In this document: in pieces, positions 1 through 6,093 of the stretch
Layout of the letters: each line of letters begins with the position of its first letter
Numbering within the stretch: position 1 is the stretch's first letter
IMG/VR virus record: IMGVR_UViG_3300047455_000097
Coordinates: 1-33,191 of that record
From: a virus
Length of the DNA stretch: 33,191 nt
Direction: 5' to 3' (one strand)
Program-made: the position numbers and the translations under genes
The notes under the pieces: generated by a model
Database searches by the model: none
What the model saw: only the letters and a program-made list of their open reading frames with translations
Told to the model about the DNA's origin: nothing

Positions 1-28
1 ATTCTTAATTGAGAAAGGCATACTGTAA
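1..28 (+). other. Probable 3' end of the gene upstream of the holin
   Basis: Bases 2-28 read as eight sense codons (FLIEKGIL) and end in TAA at 26-28, which overlaps the holin ATG as TAATG. That is the same junction type seen at several other gene borders here. If the two ends of the window are joined, the partial gene starting at 33097 reads through in this frame and would make a 40-residue protein. Whether the ends really join cannot be settled from the sequence alone. Confidence 0.35.
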
Positions 29-399
29 TGCTCAAACTATTACTTGGCCCCATTGCAGAATTAGCAGGCGGGTTCCTAAAGAACAAGGCTGATCAGGCTA
101 AAGCGAAGCACGAAGCCAAGATGAACGTGATTCAGAATGATGCTGACTGGGAAGCTAAGATGGCTGATGCTTCTGCTAATAGCTGGAAAGATGAGTTCTG
201 GACTATTGTGTTAGCGGTGCCAATCTTTATGGTTGGGTATGCGATAGTAGTTGGTGACATGACTGTAGTGGATAGAGTTAAAGAAGCATTCGCGGCTCTT
301 AATGATCTGCCAGAGTGGTATCAATATCTTTTGTTTGTGGCCATCTCAGCCAGCTTTGGCATCAAAGGCGCAAGCAAACTAATGAACATGAGAAAGTAA
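28..399 (+). CDS. Holin, three-TM type (gene-transfer-agent holin family)
   Basis: Predicted 123-residue inner-membrane lysis protein that would release or activate the endolysin encoded next. The sequence shows a hydrophobic or amphipathic N-terminus (about residues 1-17), a charged Lys/Ala-rich stretch, and two clear membrane segments at about 57-79 and 97-117, with a basic C-terminus. This arrangement is typical of the 3TM holins found next to M15 endolysins in phages and gene transfer agents. An AAAGG-type ribosome site lies upstream of the ATG, which itself overlaps a TAA (TAATG). The stop overlaps the endolysin start by one base, so translation is probably coupled. Family assignment is from memory of its size, topology and neighbour. 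Confidence 0.75.
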   Translation: MLKLLLGPIAELAGGFLKNKADQAKAKHEAKMNVIQNDADWEAKMADASANSWKDEFWTIVLAVPIFMVGYAIVVGDMTVVDRVKEAFAALNDLPEWYQYLLFVAISASFGIKGASKLMNMRK

Positions 400-782
400 T
401 GTCAGAGACCCCTAATTATTTTAGCGCCCAGGAACTAACCTGCCAATGTGGCTGCGATACTGTTGAGTTTGATCTCGGATTCCTGGCTAAACTCAATGCC
501 ATAAGGCATGAAGCTGGGTTTGGCTTTACTGTATCGTCTGCCTACAGATGCCCCAACCACCCCATCGAGGCGCGCAAAGTAAATGGACCAGGAGCGCATA
601 GCACCGGGCAGGCCGTTGACATCGCGTGTAGTGGATCAAAGGCTTTAGAGGTCATCCGTATAGCACAGAAGCACGGCATATCGCGTATCGGTATACAGCA
701 AAAAGGATCAGGTAGGTTTATACACCTGGACGATTGCAGCGAAGAGCAAGGCTTCTCAACTCCCGCTATTTGGTCTTACTAG
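399..782 (+). CDS. Endolysin, zinc peptidase M15A family
   Basis: Predicted 127-residue peptidoglycan peptidase that cleaves cell-wall peptide cross-links at lysis. The M15 metallopeptidase signature is complete: SSAYRCP at about 46-52, the GAHSTGQAVDIA block giving zinc ligands His67 and Asp74, and RFIHLD with the third ligand His109. The length fits single-domain M15A phage endolysins with no separate cell-wall binding domain. The start at 399 is chosen because it overlaps the holin stop (TAATG). A longer in-frame version beginning at 315 would overlap the holin and lacks a better ribosome site. No signal peptide is visible, so export would depend on the holin. Confidence 0.9.
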   Translation: MSETPNYFSAQELTCQCGCDTVEFDLGFLAKLNAIRHEAGFGFTVSSAYRCPNHPIEARKVNGPGAHSTGQAVDIACSGSKALEVIRIAQKHGISRIGIQQKGSGRFIHLDDCSEEQGFSTPAIWSY

Positions 783-793
783 AAACACAACTG

Positions 794-822
794 TTGTTTT
801 AGAGTTGTATAATGTTTATACT
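794..822 (+). promoter_or_regulatory. Sigma70-like promoter for the recombination operon
   Basis: TTGTTT (794-799), a 17-bp spacer and TATACT (817-822), followed by an AGGAGAAG ribosome site and the ERF start at 848. A second -10-like TATAAT sits at 808-813. The element lies in the short gap between the lysis genes and the recombination genes. Confidence 0.55.
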
Positions 823-847
823 GTTTCTCCATTAACAGGAGAAGTGT

Positions 848-1411
848 ATGAAACAATCAGAAAAAGTAGACGCAATAGCCAATGCTCTTTGGTGCGCGCA
901 AGCAGAGATGGGCGGTGCAGTAAAAGACTCATCAAACCCATTCTTTAAGTCCAGCTATGCCGATTTAACATCCGTTATTAAGGCGATCAAGCAACCTCTC
1001 TCAAACCACGGTTTAAGCTATGTACAGTTCCCGATTAATGATGGGGATTCTGTTGGCGTTTGTACGCGACTCATGCATACATCTGGGCAGTGGTTGGAGA
1101 ACGATATCGTATTTCCGCTGGCCAAGAAGGACAGTCAGGCTTTGGGCAGTTTTCTTTCGTACATTCGTAGGTATTCCCTGACATCTATCTTTGGTCTGCC
1201 GAGTGTGGATGACGATGCGGAATCAGCAATGGTCAGAGGTGATGACAAGAAGTTAATTACTGATGATCAGATAATCAGCATCAAGAAATTACTTGATGAG
1301 ACTAATACTGACGATGAGAAGTTCTGCAAATGGATGAAGGTCAATTCTGTGGATCACATATCAGCGATGCACTACGACAGAGCCGTAGCCGCTCTTGAGG
1401 CTAAGAAGTGA
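848..1411 (+). CDS. erf: ERF-family single-strand annealing recombinase
   Basis: Predicted 187-residue DNA single-strand annealing protein of the ERF superfamily (P22 Erf-like). It pairs complementary strands exposed by the exonuclease encoded next. Recognisable features are the N-terminal helix KVDAIANALWCAQAEM, the NPFFKSSYADLTSVIKAIKQPL block, the QFPIN/TRLMHTSGQW region, and the ALGSFLSYIRRYSLTSIFGL motif typical of ERF proteins. Its last codons overlap the exonuclease start (GTGA), so the pair is translationally coupled. An ERF, YqaJ and SSB series is a standard phage recombination module. Start ATG has a strong AGGAGAAG site upstream. Confidence 0.9.
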   Translation: MKQSEKVDAIANALWCAQAEMGGAVKDSSNPFFKSSYADLTSVIKAIKQPLSNHGLSYVQFPINDGDSVGVCTRLMHTSGQWLENDIVFPLAKKDSQALGSFLSYIRRYSLTSIFGLPSVDDDAESAMVRGDDKKLITDDQIISIKKLLDETNTDDEKFCKWMKVNSVDHISAMHYDRAVAALEAKK

Positions 1412-2016
1412 TCATCCTGGACCACGAGCAGGGAACGGAGGAGTGGCTTGCTTCACGCAGAGGTAAGCCGTCCGCCAGTATGTTTTCTAAGCTGATCACT
1501 ATGACAGGTAAGCCGTCATCGTCTGCCGTAGGCTATATCGATGAATTAGTCGCAGAAGTCATAACTGGTGAAACTGAGCATTTCAGTAACTCGCATACCG
1601 AGCGAGGCAGTTTGCTTGAGCCGGAGGCTAGAGAAGCCTACGAGTTTATAACCGATAATGAAGTGCTAGAGTGCGGGTTTATTGTAGACCCTAGCTTCAG
1701 CTACGGATGCTCACCTGACGGCCTAGTTACTGAGAACGGAGAATCCGTAGGTGGCTTAGAGATCAAGTGTCCTGCCGCGAAAACGCAGGCTTCATACATG
1801 CGTGACCCTTCATTAGCCGTAAAGAAGTATTGGTGTCAGATACAAGGTTGTATGTGGCTAACCGATAGGGCTTGGTGGGATTTATTTACCTACCATCCTA
1901 AGATGCCTCATGTCCTGGTCCGAGTGGAAAGGGATGATGAGTTTATAGAGAAAATGGCCGTAGAAGTTAAGGCGGCTGCAACTGCAATTAAAACCCAAGT
2001 GGAGAAACAACAATGA
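1408..2016 (+). CDS. YqaJ-like viral recombinase (lambda-type 5'-3' exonuclease)
   Basis: Predicted 202-residue alkaline exonuclease of the PD-(D/E)XK superfamily, resecting double-stranded DNA ends to feed the ERF protein. Visible motifs are QGTEEWLASRRGKPSASMFSKL at the N-terminus, the ERGSLLEPEAREAYE helix, SPDGLV (the catalytic Asp), GGLEIKCP (the E-x-K catalytic pair) and the KKYWCQIQGCMWLT helix. All are hallmarks of the YqaJ/lambda exo family, and the length matches. Translation starts at a GTG whose last two bases form part of the preceding stop, and its end overlaps the SSB start (ATGA), so the three genes form a coupled unit. Confidence 0.92.
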   Translation: MIILDHEQGTEEWLASRRGKPSASMFSKLITMTGKPSSSAVGYIDELVAEVITGETEHFSNSHTERGSLLEPEAREAYEFITDNEVLECGFIVDPSFSYGCSPDGLVTENGESVGGLEIKCPAAKTQASYMRDPSLAVKKYWCQIQGCMWLTDRAWWDLFTYHPKMPHVLVRVERDDEFIEKMAVEVKAAATAIKTQVEKQQ

Positions 2017-2414
2017 GCATTAGCGTAACTGGTAAGTTAAATAAGCCTGCAAATCAATTCCAGGCTGGATCAAGTCAAGGATTCGGTTTTAGGCTTGGAG
2101 TAAAGTTCTACAACCGAGAGACAAAGGAAGATGAGTGGACTAATTACGAGGCTGTCGTATTCGCAAAGGAAGGCGCTCAGGCTAACTTTTACAAGCAAGT
2201 GTTAGTCAAGGGGTCGATAGTAGAGGTGAGCGGCTCAGGATGCCAAATAAGGACGTTTAACGGCAACAATGGACCAGTCAACAGTATTGCGATCCTCGAT
2301 GCTAAACTAGGCTTTATGTTTAGTACTGACAATCCGCCGTCTTTAGATAAGCCAGCAGAGCCATCTAAGCAAGATATGACAATGGCACAGCTTGAAGATG
2401 ACCTTCCCTTTTAG
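2013..2414 (+). CDS. ssb: Single-stranded DNA-binding protein
   Basis: Predicted 133-residue phage SSB with an OB-fold. The body has the expected beta-rich layout (KFYNRETKEDEWTNYEAVVFAKEGAQANFY, then VLVKGSIVEVSGSG). The C-terminus is an acidic, low-complexity tail ending in EDDLPF, closely resembling the DDDIPF tail by which bacterial SSBs recruit repair and replication proteins. It overlaps the exonuclease by four bases (ATGA). The context with ERF and exonuclease supports a role in protecting and presenting single strands during recombination and replication. The conserved tail implies that host SSB-interacting proteins may be recruited. Confidence 0.88.
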   Translation: MSISVTGKLNKPANQFQAGSSQGFGFRLGVKFYNRETKEDEWTNYEAVVFAKEGAQANFYKQVLVKGSIVEVSGSGCQIRTFNGNNGPVNSIAILDAKLGFMFSTDNPPSLDKPAEPSKQDMTMAQLEDDLPF

Positions 2415-2417
2415 CCT

Positions 2418-2443
2418 AAAAAAGCCCCCCCGCAAAGGGGGGC
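2418..2443 (-). terminator. GC-rich hairpin oriented as a minus-strand terminator
   Basis: GCCCCCC (2424-2430) pairs with GGGGGGC (2437-2443) around a 6-base loop. Six A residues precede it (2418-2423), so the U-tract needed for intrinsic termination exists only when read on the minus strand. On the + strand it is followed by AAAACC. It sits between SSB and the HTH gene, with the HTH ribosome site (AGGAGA) just downstream. Confidence 0.5.
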
Positions 2444-2458
2444 AAAACCATAGGAGAA

Positions 2459-2713
2459 GTGAAGCTTGCGCCTCACTCTCCGATAATAACACAGGATTTA
2501 GATGAAATGACTGATGCTGGTAAATGTTTAAGGGTGATGCAGGCCAGGTGGGGCATATCGAGCGTTGATCTCGCGGAGAGCCTGGGATGTCACGCGCAGC
2601 AGGTATTGCGCTTTAGGAAGCAGGAGAATATTAAATTGCATACGTTACAGCGGATTTGTGCGATTGCTGATATTAGCCTGGACGACTTTGTTGCTCTTAA
2701 TGATGAAGTATAA
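2459..2713 (+). CDS. Small helix-turn-helix regulator (Cro/XRE-like)
   Basis: Predicted 84-residue DNA-binding protein. A helix-turn-helix can be read at about residues 32-79: GISSVDLAESLG, then HAQQVLRFRKQ as the likely recognition helix, then ENIKLHTLQRICAIADISLDDFVAL. This matches the XRE/Cro fold with almost nothing outside the domain. Start is GTG with an AGGAGA site six bases upstream. It is the only obvious regulator in the early region, so it may control the early promoters, but no operator was identified. It is flanked by two GC-rich hairpins, so its message may be insulated from its neighbours. Confidence 0.7.
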   Translation: MKLAPHSPIITQDLDEMTDAGKCLRVMQARWGISSVDLAESLGCHAQQVLRFRKQENIKLHTLQRICAIADISLDDFVALNDEV

Positions 2714-2721
2714 AAACAAAA

Positions 2722-2744
2722 CCCCCTTGCGGGGGCTTTACTTT
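2722..2744 (+). terminator. Candidate intrinsic terminator after the HTH gene
   Basis: CCCCC (2722-2726), loop TTGC, GGGGG (2731-2735), then CTTTACTTT. A-rich sequence precedes it, so it may act in both directions. The T-tract is broken, so efficiency is uncertain. Confidence 0.5.
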
Positions 2745-3146
2745 GGCCTTGAGAAAAGCCATACTTGCTTTGCGAGTAACAAGAAAGGTAAGTTTAACAC
2801 AGTATATCTACGTCCTGTAGTATCTTTTACTGTCCAATATCTACTTTTCTTTCGCAGTATTCGGGTGTGTGGACTGGGAATTAATAACCCACGAACGAGA
2901 GTGACCCCTCTATTAGCACCCTCCAATCGGTTTGACTGCCGAGTGGGGAATAACGATGGCCAGGTACGGCACATGATTCTAAATACGAATACGGCTCAGT
3001 CACTAAGTTGCTTTTTGCCCTTAGATTTTTTAATTATGCTCTTGAGCATAAAGGGTTCGGATGTGTTGAAAAAAGTAACTTATATATAAAAATATAATAT
3101 ATTAATTATTTTGTAGAGCGAGGCTTGCCGAGCCATAGGAGACAGA
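2745..3146 (+). other. 402-bp gene-free gap with several hairpins and an AT-rich promoter-like end
   Basis: No reading frame here has a convincing ribosome site or recognisable protein. Visible structure includes the hairpin ACTTGC/GCGAGT (near 2763-2777), CTAC/GTAG (near 2809-2821), TGGG/CCCA (near 2875-2892), CTAAG/CTTAG followed by a T-run (near 3003-3030), and ATGCTC/GAGCAT (near 3037-3050). The last 90 bases are strongly AT-rich and include TATAAT at 3093-3098, which may promote the modification genes that follow. A GGCT/AGCC hairpin sits just before the next ribosome site. Confidence 0.4.
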
Positions 3147-3881
3147 ATGATACATTATCACGGAACACCAATAGGTGGTTCACTGGACGAGGCGCAGAGA
3201 TTTATGCCTGGAAGACACTGCTTAGTTAGTTATCATCATCCGCACCAGTTAGAATCTGTTGTTGAGTTATGTCAAAGCTTTTGTTTAGACAATGGTGCAT
3301 TTTCTTTTTGGCGGTCTGGTAAAGGCGAAGTTGATTTCTATGGATATCACGAGTGGGTTCATAAGTTAGCCGGTCACCCATGTTTAGATTTTTGCCTTAT
3401 TCCTGACAAAATAGATGGAACTGTAGAACAAAATGACGAATTGGTAAGCAAATGGCTAAGAGTAGGGTCTGAAGTTGAATCTGCGCCGGTTTATCATTTG
3501 CATGAACCGTTAGATTACCTTGAATATTTAGTAGCAAACTTTAGGACAGTTGCGCTTGGTTCTAGCGGCCAGTATTCTCAGCCAAACACAAAAAATTGGT
3601 GGATAAGGATGGCGCAAGTTATGGAAACGGCATGTGACAACATTGGCAGACCAAAGGCAAGATTACATGGTCTACGAATGCTTGACCCGCAAGTGTTTTC
3701 TAGACTCCCGCTCTCAAGTGCTGACAGCACAAACGCCGCAGTAAATAGTGGGGCAATAAGCAGTTATGGGAGTTACGTTCCGCCAAGTAGGCACATGCGT
3801 GCTGCTGTTATAGCTGACAGAGTCGAGCAATTTAATAGTTCGTCTAAATGGCAATCATTCCAACAAGAACAGCTTTTCTAG
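3147..3881 (+). CDS. TGT/DpdA-like DNA guanine transglycosylase
   Basis: Predicted 244-residue protein resembling the tRNA-guanine transglycosylase superfamily, and within it the phage DpdA proteins that exchange guanine in DNA for a 7-deazaguanine. Supporting motifs are LDNGAF at 47-52 (equivalent to the TGT DSGGF block; Asp48 as general acid/base), VALGSSG at 135-141 (position of the TGT GGLAVGE segment), then LHGLRML at 173-179, and SSADSTNA at 190-197, where Asp193 would be the nucleophile. It lacks the C-terminal Cys3His zinc site of tRNA enzymes, as expected for divergent DpdA types. It precedes the cytosine methyltransferase, fitting a DNA-modification cassette. No preQ0 synthesis genes are present, so precursor would have to come from the host. 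Assignment is by motif reading only. Confidence 0.6.
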   Translation: MIHYHGTPIGGSLDEAQRFMPGRHCLVSYHHPHQLESVVELCQSFCLDNGAFSFWRSGKGEVDFYGYHEWVHKLAGHPCLDFCLIPDKIDGTVEQNDELVSKWLRVGSEVESAPVYHLHEPLDYLEYLVANFRTVALGSSGQYSQPNTKNWWIRMAQVMETACDNIGRPKARLHGLRMLDPQVFSRLPLSSADSTNAAVNSGAISSYGSYVPPSRHMRAAVIADRVEQFNSSSKWQSFQQEQLF

Positions 3882-3891
3882 GGGAGATAAA

Positions 3892-4983
3892 ATGTGGATA
3901 TTACCAAAGAATTACCAACTGTCATCAGCTTTTGCAGCGGATATGGTGGCATCGAAAGAGGACTTGACCTTGCAGGGGTTGAACATCGCGTCATCGCTTA
4001 TGTGGAGATCGAAGCCTTCGCCGTTGCGAACTTGGTTAACAAGATGGAAAGAGGACTCTTACCTCCCGCACCTATATACACGGATATTAAAACCTTCCCA
4101 GCGGAAATCTTTCGAGACAGAGTTGACATTGTTACTGGAGGCTACCCTTGTCAACCGTTCAGTAAAGCCGGTAGCAGAAAAGGCGAAGACGATCCAAGAC
4201 ATCTCTGGCCGTTCATTAGAAGGCACTTGCAATCAATTAGACCTCTTCAATGCTTCTTTGAAAATGTCGAAGGACACATCTCGCTTGGACTACCCAGCGT
4301 CATCAGCGACTTGGAAGAAGATGGTTACAGCACAACGTGGGGAATATTCTCAGCGCGTGAAGTCGGCGCTCCTCACCAAAGAAAGCGAGTCTTTATCATG
4401 GGCAACGCCCAACACGATGGATCATCTGACTGCGAAAAGCCCAGAGACATTGATAAGACAATCTCAAACTGTACGCAAGGGCAGGACCAGGCCGTCAAAT
4501 CTAAGAGAGCAAGTAGACCCGGTGGCGATGCAGATTTATCAAGGGGAGTGGCCGGAAGCGACAGTGTTCGATGTGACGGGAGGAGGGTATCCCACGGAAT
4601 TGGTGAACGGGAAGTGGAGATCGAAGCACAGCAAGGATCAGGACAGCCCTTGGTACGGAGCGAAGCTGAAGGATGCAGTGGAGAAAGCGGAGACAATGTG
4701 GCCGACACCGACAACCCAAGACAACATCCAGGTTGCGGGTCAATACAAGAACCCGAAGTCAGGAACTACATTGGGGGGAGCGGTGAGGAATTGGCCGACA
4801 CCGAGAGCCTCAGAGTACAAGGATTGTGGTCCAATAGGGAGCAAGAGCCACGCTCACCAAAAAAAGAAATACTACCTGTCAGCGGAGGCGAAAGAAGAAT
4901 CGATGCCTCGTGGCCAACTGAACCCAGCGTGGGTAGAGTGGTTGATGGGTGTCCCGACAGGGTGGACAGAATTAGACTTTTAG
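3892..4983 (+). CDS. Overprinted reading frame inside the methyltransferase gene (WPTP-repeat protein)
   Basis: A 363-codon frame lies wholly within the methyltransferase gene except for its first two bases, two positions out of phase. Its ATG (3892) and the methyltransferase GTG (3894) interlock as ATGTG behind one GGGGAG site. The product is basic. It carries SLKMSKDTS, TWKKMVTAQRGEYSQRVKSA, WATP near 173, WPTPTTQDN near 270, WPTPRASEYKD near 301, and a C-terminal LNPAWVEWLMGVPTGWTELD. I recall phage and bacterial hypothetical proteins with the same beginning (MWILPK) and the same WPTP and LNPxWVEWLMG motifs. Such families could be real dual-coding proteins, or shadows conserved only because the methyltransferase is conserved. 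Function unknown. Confidence 0.45.
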   Translation: MWILPKNYQLSSAFAADMVASKEDLTLQGLNIASSLMWRSKPSPLRTWLTRWKEDSYLPHLYTRILKPSQRKSFETELTLLLEATLVNRSVKPVAEKAKTIQDISGRSLEGTCNQLDLFNASLKMSKDTSRLDYPASSATWKKMVTAQRGEYSQRVKSALLTKESESLSWATPNTMDHLTAKSPETLIRQSQTVRKGRTRPSNLREQVDPVAMQIYQGEWPEATVFDVTGGGYPTELVNGKWRSKHSKDQDSPWYGAKLKDAVEKAETMWPTPTTQDNIQVAGQYKNPKSGTTLGGAVRNWPTPRASEYKDCGPIGSKSHAHQKKKYYLSAEAKEESMPRGQLNPAWVEWLMGVPTGWTELDF

Positions 4984-5063
4984 GCAATGCTGTCGTACCC
5001 AAGACTGCTGCAAAAGCATGGATTACTTTAAGCAATAGGTATAAAAATGAGCAAGGGCAGTAA
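3894..5063 (+). CDS. DNA (cytosine-5) methyltransferase
   Basis: Predicted 389-residue C5-cytosine methyltransferase acting on phage DNA, probably to evade restriction. The canonical motifs are present in order: motif I FCSGYGGIERGL (13-24, SAM binding), motif IV GGYPCQPFS (82-90, catalytic Cys86), motif VI ENV (123-125), motif VIII QRKRVFIMG (162-170), and the C-terminal RIRL/LGNAVVP (359-369, motifs IX-X). The variable region between about 175 and 340 would hold target recognition. It is unusually rich in Gly, Ser, Asp and Glu and repeats ADT-containing phrases, as do other phage enzymes of this type. Start is GTG, overlapping the ATG of the second frame. No cognate nuclease is present, so it appears to be an orphan enzyme. 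Confidence 0.93.
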   Translation: MDITKELPTVISFCSGYGGIERGLDLAGVEHRVIAYVEIEAFAVANLVNKMERGLLPPAPIYTDIKTFPAEIFRDRVDIVTGGYPCQPFSKAGSRKGEDDPRHLWPFIRRHLQSIRPLQCFFENVEGHISLGLPSVISDLEEDGYSTTWGIFSAREVGAPHQRKRVFIMGNAQHDGSSDCEKPRDIDKTISNCTQGQDQAVKSKRASRPGGDADLSRGVAGSDSVRCDGRRVSHGIGEREVEIEAQQGSGQPLVRSEAEGCSGESGDNVADTDNPRQHPGCGSIQEPEVRNYIGGSGEELADTESLRVQGLWSNREQEPRSPKKEILPVSGGERRIDASWPTEPSVGRVVDGCPDRVDRIRLLGNAVVPKTAAKAWITLSNRYKNEQGQ

Positions 5064-5184
5064 ACAAAGGCCAACCAATAAGGCCGCATTCGATGCAAAC
5101 TTTGATGCAATATTCAGCAAAGATAAAAAACCACAGGAGAAGAAAAATGACACAAAGAGAAAGAATACTAAATTACTTAAATGA
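5047..5184 (+). CDS. Small basic phage protein (MSKGSK family)
   Basis: A 45-residue frame beginning MSKGSKQRP and containing FDANFDAIFSKDKK. It resembles short phage proteins of the form MSKGSxxRP followed by a region ending in IFGK that I recall from many siphovirus genomes; their function is unknown. It starts inside the last codons of the methyltransferase and ends inside the next gene, in keeping with the tight packing here. The upstream ribosome site (AATAGG) is weak, which lowers confidence. The C-terminus is strongly basic (KKNDTKRKNTKLLK) and is encoded across the next gene's ribosome site and start. Confidence 0.55.
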   Translation: MSKGSKQRPTNKAAFDANFDAIFSKDKKPQEKKNDTKRKNTKLLK

Positions 5185-5362
5185 AGGTAAAGAACTGACC
5201 AGACTAAATTGTTGGGATGAGCTTGGGATACTAGAAGCGCCTGCACGGATTAGTGAATTGAGATCGCAAGGGCATTTTATAGTTACCGATATGATTGAGG
5301 TTAGTAATCGATATGGTGAGAAAGTAAAAGTTGCTAAGTGGAGTATGCCCAATGATTCTTAA
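5147..5362 (+). CDS. Winged-helix/HTH protein (HTH_39-like)
   Basis: Predicted 71-residue protein consisting almost entirely of one helix-turn-helix domain: MTQRERILNYLNEGKELTRL, then GILEAPARISELRSQGHFIV as the recognition region, then a short beta wing (TDMIEVSNRYGEKVKVAKWSM). This pattern matches a family of tiny phage winged-helix proteins often found near replication genes. The start at 5147 is chosen because AGGAGA lies directly upstream; the longer in-frame version from 5093 adds a basic tail with no ribosome site. Likely role is DNA binding in replication or early regulation, inferred only from fold and position. Confidence 0.7.
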   Translation: MTQRERILNYLNEGKELTRLNCWDELGILEAPARISELRSQGHFIVTDMIEVSNRYGEKVKVAKWSMPNDS

Positions 5363-5765
5363 TGATGGAAATGACTGGGAGCCAACCCCTGAGATGGTCC
5401 TTAACTGGAAGGAAAAGTTTAAAGGCACTGACGTTAACGTAGAGCGGGAACTTGTAAAAATGGACCTGTGGTGTGATGCCAACCCTTCTAAGCGCAAGAC
5501 ACCTAAAGGTATCAAAAGCTTTTGTACTCGCTGGCTAATTAACGCTGAGAAGCAAAATGGTCAATCAATAGAATTGCAGAAGCATCAAGAGCAGGAGTTT
5601 TCCAGGCGGTTAAAAAAACGTCAATCGAGTATTAGAGAGAGAACGCTAGAAGAGTCGATGTGCGACATTAGCTGGTTAACAGGTGACAAATATCTAATGA
5701 TGAAGCAGTATTACCTAGACAAGGTTGGCTGTTACTTTGATGGAGAGATGCACTATGGCAGCTAA
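5352..5765 (+). CDS. Replication-adaptor-like protein (DnaT or phage O C-terminal-like)
   Basis: Predicted 137-residue protein. The segment GTDVNVERELVKMDLWCDANPSKRKTPKGIKSFCTRWLINAE (about 24-65, two blocks around TPKG) is a pattern I know from C-terminal domains of phage replication initiators and DnaT-like helicase-loading proteins. The rest is a charged helical tail with no motif I recognise. Start is the ATG at 5352, overlapping the previous stop by 11 bases; a TTG seven codons earlier is possible. No helicase, primase or initiator is recognised nearby, so this may be the adaptor that brings host replication proteins to the phage origin. The assignment is tentative. Confidence 0.45.
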   Translation: MILNDGNDWEPTPEMVLNWKEKFKGTDVNVERELVKMDLWCDANPSKRKTPKGIKSFCTRWLINAEKQNGQSIELQKHQEQEFSRRLKKRQSSIRERTLEESMCDISWLTGDKYLMMKQYYLDKVGCYFDGEMHYGS

Positions 5766-6093
5766 AAATAAGCCGACACTCAGAGTGTTTAAAGGCAAGC
5801 ATCCCTATTTCATAGATGGTGAAACCTACACCGTTAGGGAATATTCAAATTGGACTTTGCAGTATTGTCCAAAAGGTGGCGTGATTTCATCAACACTAAA
5901 GGGCAGGCTTGAGGGCCTAGACTATTGCGAGCCAAAGCATCTTTTGTCTGTTGCTGAGTATTATGAGCAAAGCAAAGAAGTTAAGAAGCTGAGAGGTTAC
6001 TGCAAGGAAGCAAGGGAAAAGGTATTGAATCAGCCTAGACTTGAGAATGGTTGCGAAAGGATGTCTCAGAAATGGCTGGGGGTAAAGTTATGA
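5755..6093 (+). CDS. Hypothetical protein, 112 aa
   Basis: I do not recognise a family. The protein has a basic N-terminus (MAAKNKPTLRVFKGKHPYF), a beta-rich stretch (FIDGETYTVREYSNWTLQYCPKGGVISS) that could be a small barrel or zinc-free DNA-binding fold, and a charged helical C-terminus (VAEYYEQSKEVKKLRGYCKEAREKV). The start at 5755 is supported by GGAGAG seven bases upstream and by an 11-bp overlap with the previous gene. The stop overlaps the next start (ATGA), so it is part of the coupled early operon. A nucleic-acid role is possible from its charge and neighbours but not shown. Confidence 0.6.
   Translation: MAAKNKPTLRVFKGKHPYFIDGETYTVREYSNWTLQYCPKGGVISSTLKGRLEGLDYCEPKHLLSVAEYYEQSKEVKKLRGYCKEAREKVLNQPRLENGCERMSQKWLGVKL

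Noticed and set aside
2738-2974. 78-codon minus-strand frame in the gap
   Set aside because: No ribosome site or family likeness; it would be the only minus-strand gene in the window.
2565-3089. 174-codon + strand frame through the HTH gene and the following gap
   Set aside because: No ribosome site, starts out of frame inside the HTH gene, crosses a GC hairpin, and no recognisable protein.
4373-4743. Two minus-strand frames (4373-4714 and 4501-4743) under the methyltransferase gene
   Set aside because: Explained as shadows in a region already coding on two + strand frames; no ribosome sites and low-complexity products.
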